This document shows positions 34,426 to 47,545 of a DNA stretch of 64,000 nucleotides, piece by piece. A program made the translations under genes and the position numbers. Source of the stretch: Metopolophium dirhodum (taxonomy: Eukaryota > Arthropoda > Insecta > Hemiptera > Aphididae); assembly GCF_019925205.1 (NCBI RefSeq), contig NC_083567.1:9238001-9302000 (forward strand). Direction: 5' to 3'. Under the pieces are notes generated by a model. The model did not search any database, had not been told where the DNA came from, and saw only the letters and a program-made list of their open reading frames with translations. Each line of letters opens with the position of its first letter. Position 1 is the stretch's first letter.

Positions 34426-35060
34426 CTGGGTGATCCATTTAACGTAAGACATTCATTATTTCAGAGAACACCTATAATTTTGAAAATATTTCTTTTACAT
34501 ACCTATAATAATATTGTAAGTCGTCACAAAACGATATATTTTACTATTTTTTATGACTAGGTACGTACACTTTTAATTCCTTATTCCAAAATAGAACATT
34601 TTTTATAGTTTTTTGAAGTATAAAATCGAATCTTGGACGACTATTTTATGAGTTAATTTATAAGTATTAAAAATGTAGACGAGCGGAGTGGAGTAGTACA
34701 ATCGAGTACCCAGCAAAATGTTGGTCGACACTACTTCGCCCGACTAAACTTTAAAATTTAAATACTTATAATTTATAAATTATAACTATAAAAAGCTACT
34801 TGTTCAAAATTTGATTTTTATAGATGAAAATACTCTGAATAACACAAGGTTTTGGAATATGAAATTAAAATGTATTGTCATTCCAGAGAGTAAACAACTT
34901 TAAAAAAATAAATAGTGAAGATTGAAAAACAGAATTTTTTTCCAAAAAATGCTGCTTTATAACGACTTAAAATCGTGTAAAAGAAATAATTTCAAAAACG
35001 TTGTTTTCTGAAACAATGAGTATGTCTTACATTATAGTTATACGTTAATTGAATCACACC
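34426..35060. mobile_element. Inverted-repeat element, about 635 bp
   Basis: Left end CTGGGTGATCCATTTAACGT then AAGAC. The right end, inverted, reads GGTGTGATTCAATTAACGTA and later TGTAAGAC. The interior has no long open frame. A second partial copy at 50350-50745 shares the left end and the interior word run TTCTTTATTCCA...TTGGACGA. Non-autonomous DNA transposon likely. Confidence 0.65.
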
Positions 35061-37566
35061 GCTTATATTTTTTTATATACGACACGTGCTGTGCAGTGCG
35101 ATCCATCGGCCGTCACTGTATAATACGTATTTATAATAATAAACAGAAGAGTATCGAATCGTATTTTACACATTACATATACATATAGTACCCATTTTAT
35201 CGTTTTACGCATATAGGTAACTGATCATCCGAGACCGATTGCATTTGACGGTCCGACGGTCGCGGCAGACTGCCCCTCGCGATTTAACTTTATTTATCCA
35301 ATATACGAGTATATAATATTATAAATTGTATTATACGACTCCCGCCGAACATTTTATCGAAACAAATATAAGACGACCTGTTCGTATAATTGGGTTGGGG
35401 TTCGTCGGATTGTAAATACGTTTTTTCCTTGCGTTTTTATTTTATTATTATTATTATTAGCCTTTAACAAAAGCGCATTACAATTCGAAAATTTAATTTA
35501 TACATAGTATAGGAACAAATCGTTTACCCTAAAAAATCCAGAGACATAATATATTATATATTATAAGCGATAAGATAATTTTGTAAAGGTAAAATAAATT
35601 AATGAGACTACCATAATATTAGGTACAGTATATTATCATAAATGGTTATTATATTATTGTCTCGAGAAAGCTAATTTTATTTATAACCTCGGCAAGGAGT
35701 AACGAAGTAAAGTCGAACAAAAATTTGGATAATAATGGAATCATATACTCATACAATATAGGTAATATATATATTATATTGTTACTAAGTTTACGAATGC
35801 GTGTCGCAATACTTATGTAGTTACGTGCGGATACATCGACGCATATAATGTGCGTGCATAATACCTATGCAATAATAATTTATAGAATAATATTTAAGTT
35901 TAGGTTATGGATGATTTCAATTTGCATAATATCAGGTATAATTATGCTCAAACAAATCGCATAAAATATCAATTCGATACTAAAATTGTGAACATGAATA
36001 TAATAAACGTGTATACTGTATAGATATAATATAATATGAAAAAATGCAAGAAATAACTTATTATTACAAGTATAGTTTCTTAACATTTTCAGGTATATAC
36101 AATAACATCAAAAATATTCGTCAAGTAAGAAACACGATTTGTTTGTCCTAAAATATAAGCCGTAAACAAAAAAAAAATGTAATACGATTTAAATTTTTGG
36201 CTGTTATTGGCTATTGCGATATTTTAATATAATTGGTTTATTATTACAATGTATATCTTATGGTATTGTACTAATGTTACTTATTTGAACGCACTCAATA
36301 ATAGTAATAATTAATAAAATATTTATTTAATATAATATAATCTAAAGCTTTTAAATACATAATATATTATTTAATTATACATATTATATGTATATAATAA
36401 TAATAATAATATATAAGTTCGATTTATATTTACATGGAATGAAAATTATAATAAAGATTCTTATTCTGTATATATAGTATAATAAATTATATCATGTTAC
36501 ATTATAAAGTAGGTAAATGTTTGTATTAAAACAACTATGTTTATCATTAACTCATATTATTTTAAGTCCGTACCTATATATTAATTATTATTTTTTATTG
36601 ACATCAATATTAATTATATTGCACTTATTCAGCCTATACGTTTAATAAAAACATATTATGTTATTAGTTCTAAGCTTAGGTAATTATCATAATATTATAC
36701 TATAGCTGACTATGTAGGTAGTGGAACTGTCTTCGATCTATTATCATCATATAGGTGGATTTCGAACAATTTCGCAAATCTTGCCAATAGTAAATTTTTA
36801 GGATTCCTTCATCCTTGAAGTAAAAAAAAATTAGTTTTGAGTCTAAATAAATTCATGTTTAGCCAATGTATAACCGGGCACGCCTGTATGGGGCTATGAT
36901 TGCAATTTATTTATAGACTATAATATTATAGTACGTACCTATTTTTTTTTTACATAAGAACTAATCCTAATAATTTACATGTTTTTATAGAAATAAATAT
37001 ATATTACAATAAAAAATCAATTATAATAGATTTGAATAATGAAACAAATGTACTATAAATTATAATATACAAAAAAAATAAAATAAACAAATTGTATAAT
37101 ATTATCATCAAAAATAATGTATTGATGACATTGTGGAATAAAGAACCGAAGTCAATGATAAAGTTTAAGCACAATCACATTAGTGTATTACTGTATTATA
37201 CAATATTATAATAATAATATCTTTGATAAAATGGGGGTAAAATATGAAAATTTCGAAAGAATATTTTTTTTGTCAAAATTAAACACCATAATATAATAAT
37301 ATAATATATTTTTTTAATTGTATTAAATCTAATTAATATTATTGATAGTTATAAATATAGAACTTATTCGTGTTGTAACTGTTGGAAGATGATAATTAAA
37401 TAACTATATCAAATCATTGTTGACTAGGTATAAATTATAATATTAATTATGATACTTTGTATTCAGTTCTAGGAGAATATACTTTATAATGCCATTTATA
37501 GTGTCTATATTGTATTATATATTATAATGTAAACCTAATTATAGATCGTCAAAGAGTGTCAACAAT
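35061..37566. other. AT-rich stretch, nothing recognised
   Basis: A short GC-richer patch at about 35215-35290 and then very AT-rich DNA up to the HLH4C stop. It may include the HLH4C 3' UTR. No exon or repeat structure that I can support. Confidence 0.5.
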
Positions 37567-37822
37567 TTACGTTTCCAAAAATTGATTTAAATACATTATG
37601 TAACATATGGCGAGCCTCAATATTTCGATTTTCGACAATTTCTTGTCGGGTGGTATCGTGGGCAAAAGTTTTCGCAATTCACCGAATGCCACGTTGAACG
37701 CCTCGACTCTAACTCGCTCGCGTGTAGCATGAGCCATTCTGTATTTTTGGGTGGCCCGCCGTCTTCTCCGCCGTTCTTCCCTAGTCAAGGTGGCCATTCC
37801 CGTCACCGTACTTTTTTCGCGG
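37567..37822 (-). CDS. HLH4C: HLH4C exon 2, entire bHLH domain
   Basis: Acceptor TTTTCTAG. Encodes REKSTVTGMATLTREE, then the Arg run, basic region and both helices, and TAA at 37569-37567. Markedly higher GC than the flanks. Confidence 0.93.
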
Positions 37823-38035
37823 CTAGAAAATCATCGATTTTTACGACGATTATTGATATATTTTGATTTTTTTTTTATCACCGCAAATTTGTTTATTTTG
37901 CTTTATATAAATTATAAGTCGTGTATTATTACATGTACCTACTGACCTTTTTTTCGTAAGTGAACCGTGTCCGTCCACGTGGTCTGGAAGCGTCGAATCC
38001 GCCATTGAGTACATACCGCAAGGTAAAAAATCCAT
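37567..38035 (-). CDS. HLH4C: bHLH transcription factor of the NHLH/HEN family (HLH4C)
   Basis: Two exons, 38035-37947 and 37822-37567, join AAAAAG|GTCAGT to TTTTCTAG in phase to give 114 residues. The C-terminal half is a bHLH domain: basic region KYRMAHATRERVRVEAFN, helix 1 FGELRKLLP, loop TIPPDKKLS, helix 2 KIEILRLAICYIMYLN. The run of Arg before it (EERRRRRRATQKYR) and the KLSKIEILRLAICYI core are diagnostic of vertebrate NHLH1/2 and fly HLH4C, nuclear E-box-binding factors of developing neurons. The N-terminal exon (MDFLPCGMYSMADS to LTKK) is short and not conserved that I know. The stop TAA follows NQFLET immediately after helix 2, as in the family. A splice acceptor TTTTTAG directly abuts the start ATG, so an untranslated exon upstream is likely. 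Confidence 0.9.
37947..38035 (-). CDS. HLH4C: HLH4C exon 1
   Basis: ATG at 38035. Encodes MDFLPCGMYSMADSTLPDHV then DGHGSLTKK, and ends AG|GTCAGT in phase 2 with exon 2. Less certain than exon 2 because the segment is not conserved, but the phase and sites fit. Confidence 0.75.
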
Positions 38036-41000
38036 CTAAAAATACAAATAACAAAACAATATAATTACCACTAATTCGAAATTGAATTGCTATGTTGCGG
38101 TTATTATTATCAATTTAAATAACCAAAAAATAAATTGTATGCAATCGTGAACAAATTTCGTATATACTATTATAGTTTATTATTATGATTCAAATATGGA
38201 CGAAAAACTCTATGTATACACATAAATACGCGTTTCACATTTAAACAATATGTTATACTAGTACTGCTATTTTCGATTGCTTAAAATATAACTAGAAGCA
38301 AAATAAACGATTAATCTGAATATATATTTTGTACGTCAGTAGGATAATTATATGTAGTTTGATTATAATTATTGTAACTACATGAGTTATCTAAATATAG
38401 TAATATAATGATTACTTCACGAATAATAATAAGTTATATAATCTACATATATTTTAAATTTACTTATAATTTAATTATTGGCTATATTTTCAAAGGTATT
38501 ATAAAATAAGATAACTGTTCTGTATGAATTATACAGTTGCATATACATGTACACAACTTTAATTCACATAATATCGTACACTGTATAATTGTATAAATAT
38601 TATATTATTACGCATGCTACCTAGACGTATATAGGTGTTATGTAGGCATAGTAAAAAATGTTAAAGTTTAATCTTTATGGAAAATACGACTTTAATTAAT
38701 TGTAATCTTTTCTCTGTGTTATGTATATTGTATATATATACCTAACTATTTAAGGTTAGAGACTTATCTATATTTGTAATTTACATTAATTATCCGTATT
38801 ATATATGTATGGAATATATATTTAAAATTAAAAAAATAATTGAATGGATCACGAATTAAATTCATATAGGTAGAATGGTAGATATACCTATTTGAAAGTA
38901 ATAACTATATAATTATAATTTACGAGAATAATCTCTAGAAAGAAAATAATTTGACTAACATCAATATTCCACAAAATAATTGTGTCAAAACCACAAATAC
39001 TGGTGTGGAAAAAAATTTACTGAAATTATTGAGAACAATTACCCGCTAAGTATATACAATCAAGTTTTGATAATATAACTAGGTGGTTAATCGCGGATCA
39101 CTAAAGTTTATTAAGATTACATCTATAATTTAAAATTTATAGATTTCAAATAAATATAAAGATATTAATTATTAATATAATTATTGTTTTATCATCCTTG
39201 TTAAAATAAATACAATTTTATTATAGAAAAATCTATTTTGTGAAATTAATCATAGTCCATTTTTATGAGTAATTTTGTTGTTTAGTCTTATCTAAATTAA
39301 TAATAAATTATTGTTATATTACAGATTGGTCCACATACCTACTTGTAGCGTAAAGTTTTCACAAATGAATTAAACTTAATAATTTTTAAATTTTAATTAT
39401 AGAGTTTTCAACTCGGGCAAAAATTGTTTTCAAAAAACAAACATACTATAGAATCGAGTGTTGTGAAATTTGCGTTTTCACCCTTGCTCCCTTCAGAATC
39501 TTAAATATATTATAAAGTTGGGTGATTTAAATGCATAACCCAGAATAATATTTATTGTAATTGAATATGTTTAAGAAAAACAAATAAATATTACATAATA
39601 TCATATGTGTGTGTGCGTTATGTGCGCTATCGATTTTCGAGTTTTTTCATATTATAACTTCTGTGAATAATTTAACACTCACTTCTCTAGAACGTGATGA
39701 TGATTCCGATTATAACACTGCAGATACTAATGTTATATTGATGACTTGTGTTTGTGTGTGTGTGTCTACAAGGAGGAGGTTTAACTATGTATATAGATAT
39801 ATATTTTTTTTTACTTCGGATATTGGCGACGACACGTCGACACGTTTCCGGCGTTCCGCCAACTCCCTCGGGAAGACAACCACCGGCCGGACACGTGCCA
39901 AACAACAACAACTACTGTTTTTATTGGATGATAAAATATGTATAATGTGTTTGTCGGGATGACTTGATTCCACGTTATAGCCGTTCACTGAGAGCAATAC
40001 CAATAACAATAACCGCAATAGTCACACCATATGTAATATAATACATTATTAATATGTACCAACAATAATTTTTAATTTACATATTATATTCTATACAGGC
40101 GACTTTATATTATATTTAGTTTTAACAAAAAATCTGCAGACGTATACATAATAAGTAATAATATGGATAGTAATATACTAGTATTATTATAATCAATGGT
40201 ATTAGGTATACCTACATTCATTTCTCATCGTCTGCTTCATCTTGTCTAGTCTTCAAGTATTTTTATACAAGACAATTATTAGTAAATTGATTAAGTATTA
40301 TTTGGGAAACTATATTTTAATTATGTTAGGCACCTAGTCAGACTTTTAACTCCTCAAATTGCCTCCAATACATAAATACATTGATATATTAATATAAGAC
40401 GATTCCTCAAAACAAATGTTTGTTGTTCCTGTCAAGAATATTTTCGTTAACTACGAATGCGCCTATACCTATGCAGCTATGCCTATTTAGGATTCCTAAT
40501 TCAATAACACAATGCTTGAAGAAGAAACAAAAAATAACCATAAACACAATTTCATAAATTTGTATTATTATTGTTGACTATTTTCAATAAATTACTTAAA
40601 TGTATCCGTAATTTTGAAAAACCTATTTAAAATTTTTTAATTTTTCAATTATGTTTATCAGTCGTGTTTCATATTGTAATATAATCTGTTCGACACATCT
40701 AGAAAAATATTAACTTGCAAGCGAAGCGATCTGTTTTTTTTTCTGGTTCAGTTAAGAATAGTCTACACTTTTTCCCCTTTTATTAAAAACAGATATGACG
40801 CTACTGACTTAATATCTAAAAATGTAAAAACAATTTAATTTTGATATTGTATTATCAAATCTTATCTGGATGAGAAAAAGTCGAGAAATTAAAAACAGAA
40901 AAATGCAGCCCCCTCCCAATTATTCCTTGTTTCAGATTTCCTGATCCACGACTGTCGAAAATACTTAAAAAATAATATATGATAATATTCCATATTTAAA

Positions 41001-41590
41001 AGTTTTCAAAATTTAAAAGCTTTTCTGTACTTATTGCCAAAATCAATTTATCGAATTATACTCATTCCAATTACAATCCTGGAATTCCCCGAGAAAATTT
41101 GAGTATAAACACCCAACTACCATTTGAAAAGCAATCGGGTGCATCGTCTCAATTATAATTTATGTAACCATCTGCAGGAAATATGATTGGGTAAGAAACT
41201 ATAGGAACTATAATAGACTAGATTTTTTTTTATGACTTGTAAATTTATAGGAATAAAATGGATCCGATTTTATCTTGTATCATCTTGTAAAAATGCTAAA
41301 AAAATAATTTAAAAACAAATAACAACATAAGCTTAATTAAAATTGGCCATAAATTATTTTTTAGGCATGAATTGTTATATTTTGATTTATGCGATGAAAT
41401 CGAATAAATAAAAATAAAAAAGGGAAAAGGGAAAACCAGGTAACCGCGCTCTGCTGTCGAATACCTATACCTCTTCATTGAGTAGATAACTACAAGCCCC
41501 CCCCCCAATCAAATTTTGGGGCCCTATATAAAATGTCCAACAAAATATAATCCATTACAAGCGATATGAGTGCTCCATACATGATTTTTA
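38036..41590. other. AT-rich stretch upstream of HLH4C
   Basis: Nothing coding is recognised. A CpG-rich patch at about 39825-39910 with a CACGTG E-box on the minus strand is a candidate promoter or untranslated first exon for HLH4C, 1.8 kb upstream. The overlapping small frames at 39609-40018 on both strands cross this patch and are not supported. Confidence 0.35.
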
Positions 41591-41695
41591 TATTATATTA
41601 TAATATATATAATATTATATTATTATATTATAATATATATAATATTATATTATTATATTGTAATATATATAATATTATATTATTATATTATTATA
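41591..41695. repeat. 30-bp tandem repeat, about 3.5 copies
   Basis: Units at 41591-41620, 41621-41650 and 41651-41680 and a partial one are nearly identical (TATTATATTATAATATATAT then AATATTATAT). One base differs in unit 3. Because 30 is divisible by three the repeat reads open as a fake protein. Confidence 0.85.
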
Positions 41696-42620
41696 TGATA
41701 ATATACATTTATATCGTAAAATATTATTTAATATATAATAAGTATTCCTATCAAAATTTACAAATTTACAAAATCATTTTAACGGGCCCCTAAACTAGCC
41801 GGTCATGGTCCCCGGTACTCCAGATCCAACAGTAAAAAATCTTAACAATGTATTGACAAAATATTGAGTTACAAATGATATATTCAAATAATTTAAAATA
41901 ACTCAAATTTATCTTATTTTATACTTCGATACTAAAACCGGTAATTATTTAGGCAATGATAAAATATGTAAATAAAAATACTATTATTACCTGTCAACCA
42001 GACTATTACTCGAAAAATATTGAACAGAATATTTTTAGAATCATTTAGAATCTTTTATTCTAGATCGGTGTGGTCCAACCTTTTGTAGTTGGTGAGACAG
42101 TTTACAAATTTATATAAACAATGGGGGTTGCCGAAAGAAAAAATAATTTTTTCTTATACATATTTTATTTTATAAGTAACAAAATATTATTATAACTTGT
42201 CACATTATAGATTAATAATAATTTAAAATAATTTATTATTATTAGTCGGCGATATGACTGACTGCCGTCGTCTCTTACTGCCTAATGCCTTATTGTTGAT
42301 TGATAAATATAAAAGACCAACACATAAATCAGTTATTATATTTCAAACTTACCTTCAGTATCCAGTGAGACAAGAAGAAAATCCGGAACCGCCAACAGCT
42401 GTGTCAAACTGAACTGTCAAAGGCGAATATAAGAATGCACATGAAAATCACACTTTGCCCAGCATCCGGAGATGCGGAACTACGACTGGCCAATCAGAAC
42501 AGATACGCCCTTTGGAAATCATTACAGTCCCCATCGCATGGGCGGAGTTTGGATTATCCCTTTTATTATGCAAATTTTGTCGCAAACAGGGTTTTCCTAA
42601 ACAATGAGTTCAAAATATTA

Positions 42621-42623
<3 letters not shown>

Positions 42624-42653
<30 letters not shown>
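42624..42653 (+). repeat. (TTA)n microsatellite
   Basis: About ten ATT/TTA units. The preceding 42065-42110 segment, GTGGTCCAACCTTTTGTAG, resembles a hAT-type transposon end. Confidence 0.8.
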
Positions 42654-42654
<1 letters not shown>

Positions 42655-45600
42655 AGATTCAAAATTGATTTTATTTTAATTTGCAATTTCATGTGTGTGG
42701 ATTTTTTCAGTAAAAATAAAAAAAAACTATTTTCGGAATATAGAAATAATTATTCCATGTTTTATAAGATTGACAATCATACGCACGCCTATATAGTATA
42801 TACATAATACCTATTAAACGAACCTACATGAAATTTGAAAAATATTTATAAATTTAATTTAAATTTGAAAAATTCTTCCTTACGCGAAAATTCAATTTTA
42901 TAGGGACCCGGCTCTACAAATGTATGCCAAAACAGCACCGCTGAGGTGGTGAATGGTGAATCCCTCTTAAAGACTTTGCTTAATTTTAACAAATTTTTAA
43001 ATTAAGAATTTTACGTCAAATATTTTTAACACATGTGTCATTATTGCTCATACCTGACTTGAAGGGTTGTACTCCCACTCTAGTATACTACACACCACAC
43101 ACCCATATATGACAAAATAAATTACAATACCATTCATAATAGACACGGTAAAAAGATAATGCTAATTAAAATCAAAAATAAAACAACAGCTAAAGAATAA
43201 CACCACGAGGCACCAATTAAGATAGGTAATATTTAAATATTATATTAATACGGATAATCAGTGAACTATATGTTTAGTTTTCTCTCTCTGACTCACGTGT
43301 GACATAGTAAACAATATATCTGCAAAACTCATTCGTTGACTTTTTTACGATATTTACATTTTTCTATTTTTAAATTTTAATATTTATAGTAAATATTCAT
43401 TTAACTTGCATACAAATATTGTAAAAAATCCAAACTACAAACACAGATAACACATTGAACTTAATAAGTTCTTAAGTTTGATAATAGGTCAACTCACTTA
43501 AATAAAAAAGTTAACATTACTAAATTAGTTCTCCTGAACGTATAATATGTAGAATGTGGTTCAGTAAGAGAAAACAACATAATATAGTGCGCTGACATTT
43601 TCTGAATCAATCTTATACATTTGTAATGAAATTTATAAATAGTAACGGATAACATCAATATAATGTTCAGTTTACGGCAGCTGTGGTAGTGTGGTTGCAG
43701 TCGGCTAAGTTTTAGTCATTTTGACAAATAAATTACGATCCTTATAAAAAGTGCACGTTATAAATTATGTTTTAAAAATTATTATGTTATGATATAAATG
43801 ATTTTATTTTTAGTAAACACTTTGAAGCAGAAAAGAGTTTTTATTAGGGGACTATGCCCCTTTCTCTAACCAACCACCAAATTGCGCTTCTCTACAAATT
43901 GTTTAAATATTAAGATAAATAACTATACTGTAGAAATAACATATTTTTCTAAAATTACGTGCCGAAAATCAGGTAATTTTTTTTTCTTTTTACTGTGTGC
44001 AATTAAATCATGAACAATATTATATAATATACCTAATAAAATAATCTAAATAATTTAAATTTAAATGTGTGCATCAAGAGACTTAATAAAAAAAATGACA
44101 AAACTAATTACAAATTATTAATTTGATTGATGCCAAATAATTTATATTTGCTTTATGACTTTTAACTTTTAATACAGTGAGTCGATTTCTTGGATCATAT
44201 TTGATAAAATTAATTTCCAAAAAGAGTGACGCACATGAATATGTTGAAGAAAAAATTGACAAAATTACCAATGCTACTATATCATTAAAGTGGAATAATT
44301 TTCTGAAATAATATATAGCATTCCACACACTTTCAAAATCGTGTTTCCTGTCATTTCAACCAAACTGCATCACACTCAATTTCTTCCAATTGACTCAATA
44401 GTCAATGCTCATAAATACAATAGTCTGCAATAGGTATGTCATACATTATATTTTCAAAACTAAATATAACAATATGATATAAATTGTTTTCACTGAGCAT
44501 TTTTAAAAATTGATCACACAATTTCAATTTAAAATACTCTTAATCAAAATATAATAATTATAGAAATGTTAAGGTGTCCACAATTTATGTTGACACATAA
44601 TTCATAAATTATCAATTCACCATCCGTATTGCAAATATTATATGCATATACTTAATAAGAGAGTTGTATGGCCAAAATATAGAAGTCAATATTATATAAT
44701 AAGTGTAATATTGTCTATTATTATTTATTTTATAGAATGAATAAGCTCGGTATGATAAATAATTTTGATTTTTGATCATAATTTGATGATAAATGTATGT
44801 CTGAATTTACTTTGAACACTTTTATCATAAAATGACTGACGTCAATACTTAAGAATACACAATCATATAGACAACTCAGCTATAGCCTTATGTCTTTAAA
44901 ATACATAGAAAAAGTATAATAATTTACTCATAATTTACTACGAAGAAATGTATTAGGTATGAGACGTTGAATGTCAAACGTTTTATAGTTAAAATATTAA
45001 CACTAAGTTTATAATAATATGAATCGGGCTACTAAACTATCGATGTTTAATATTGTTTTTTTATCAACTAGTTTATAATGTTATGTATGATATATTGAGG
45101 TAAGTACACCATTAAAATCCACGAGCATCTAAAATTATTATACATTTATTTACTTTTAGATAAAGACGTAACTGATATTCTAAAACTTTAAATATTGATG
45201 AATTCTTTGTGCACTTATACAATTATACCTATACGAATATGTATTAATTTATTGGCACGTCATAACCATTTTCTCAAATATGTGCACTTTGTTATCATAA
45301 TATTCTGCCTAATTAAATAAGAAATGTCACGGAAATTAATGCTAATATTTCGTTAGTTTGCAAAACTTGCGTTTGTTTTTAATTGATAAAACCTGTGTAT
45401 ACGTCACATCTGTATCCATAGGGACGAAAACAGTTATTACGAGTGCTTGTCACGGCAGAAGAAAGTTACCCGAATACCGCAGTCTTATAAGAACTCTATT
45501 TGTGTTTTGAATATTTTAAAAGTAACAACAAATTTTTTTATCTTGTTATTCAATCGACCTATAGTAAATTTATTATATTACACGCAAAAGTATGTCCATG

Positions 45601-47451
45601 AATTACACATGTAATCAAGTAAGTAATTTATCAAACAACGAATAATTAAACGTAAAGGTGCCTATTATAGGTATATATAGTATAGTATTAACACTATTAT
45701 GATCAATATTGTTTTGGTAATGACATTTTAAATAGAAAATAATTACCTATTTACAAATTATAGACATTGTTTAGAAATATGATGTTTCACCGTACTCCTG
45801 TTTTTATTTTTCAAAATTACATAAATCGGATCCGAAAGTGATAAAAATGAACCTACAAAAGGTACATTTTACAAAAATTAAAATCATTAATTAGATATTG
45901 TAATGTTACCTATATATGAGTTGCATAATGTATCGAGTAAAAATAATTATCAACCGTGATAAGTGAAACAAATAATTAATAATTAATAAAGTAATTAAAG
46001 ACCATCTTTTTTGTTTCACATTTATTGTTTGCAGCGATAAATAAAAAAACAATTGAACTACAATTAAGCATTTAATCAATGTAAAGTGGTATCCATGCAT
46101 ACTTTTGATTTTGTTAATATTATAGAATTTATATAACTTTCTCTATTTTCTAATGCTAAGCTGTTCATACTGCAACTGTTCCACAATTTTAAATTTACCT
46201 TTTTTTAAATTTGAATATAATATACGATTTTTAACGAACTGATCATATGGTATCAATGTATCATTTCCATTTTTGTAGGTCCTTAGTATGGATTATATTT
46301 TATTATACGTACCTAGGACCTAGGTACAAATTTATAGGTATACTGTAACAATATTTATTATAAAAATTATAAAATACATACAATTTATATATTAATATTT
46401 TATAATTATTATATTATATTATATACCTATAGTATAGTGGCTAGTACACCATGTGTATATTATTATCTTTATTTTAAAACTAAAAAGTCTACGCCTCCCT
46501 TTCTTATCAATACCTATATAAACTTACACCGCAAGCATTATTTGCAGTGCTACTGATTAAATAGCATATAACTATATAAATACATACCTATTATATATAT
46601 TTTATAATTACAGTTTTAATTCAATTTTGTGCCTGCGCTACAATTAAGTGTGCCATTACTTTTCTTAATCGATATAATATCGCGTTTATTGTATAATATA
46701 TTCTATGTGTACAAGTTTCGATTGAAAAGTAAATATTGTATACATCATAATATATATCTAATATTGTACGTATAATTTGCAGATGCGCTAGCCGCTATAA
46801 TATGATATCTATACCATGTTTAGTATATACCACGCTTACCCACCGCCTCCCTATCGGAAAAAAAATATTGCCATAGAAAAGCGTTATAATCTGTGTTGGA
46901 TTTGTTTTCAAAACATCTAAAAAAAAATATAAAAAACAATTTATATTCAATTCTGCCTCCTGTTTTATAATGTAAAGCGCACTAGCGATATAATAACTAT
47001 CTTTATGGCTAAATGTGCTGCAGCGAGTTGTGTGTGTATATACACTGCAGATTCGAAGGGATAACATAATCCCTTCTGATCATTAATCAACCCCCTCGAA
47101 CAACCTATCTACAATGACAAACTATACATATATTATAAAGAATAATAATAATAATAAACAAGTATAAGCCGAAATGACCCATCGCCAACAGAGTTTTACG
47201 CTGCTGCAGGTGTATTTCATATTTTTAGGGACCAGCCAGTCGATGAATATAAATAATAAGCAAGACAAAAGCGGAATAAATAACAAATAATAATATATGT
47301 GTACTTAACGCTTTTTACGCGAATTATTATACTATTATACAGCGCAATGATGACGATATAAGAACAGATGGTCTAAAAGTTAAAACCAATTATAATGGAA
47401 CATATTACTATATTGTTATGGTTTCTTATAAAAATTACATACAGTGGAACC
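42654..47451. other. Gene-free AT-rich stretch
   Basis: No exon, RNA gene or clear repeat structure that I can support. Short open frames (44104-44328, 45906-46100, 46795-47067) match no family. Confidence 0.5.
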
Positions 47452-47545
47452 TCGATAAGTCGAAAACCTTGATAAGTCAAAAAAAATTCCGTCCCCTTGC
47501 GAAAACCTCGATTACTCGAAAAAAAAACTATAGATAACTCGAACA
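47452..47545. mobile_element. pogo/Tigger-like transposon terminus
   Basis: After a TA dinucleotide, CAGTGGAACCTCGATAAGTC starts a terminal repeat of the pogo/Tigger branch of Tc1/mariner. Sub-repeats follow: CTTGATAAGTC, CTCGATTACTCGAA, ATAGATAACTCGAA. No matching inverted end was found in the window, so only one end is seen. Confidence 0.55.

Noticed and set aside
41566..41793. 75-codon Tyr/Ile/Asn repeat protein
   Set aside because: It is the 30-bp tandem repeat read as codons.
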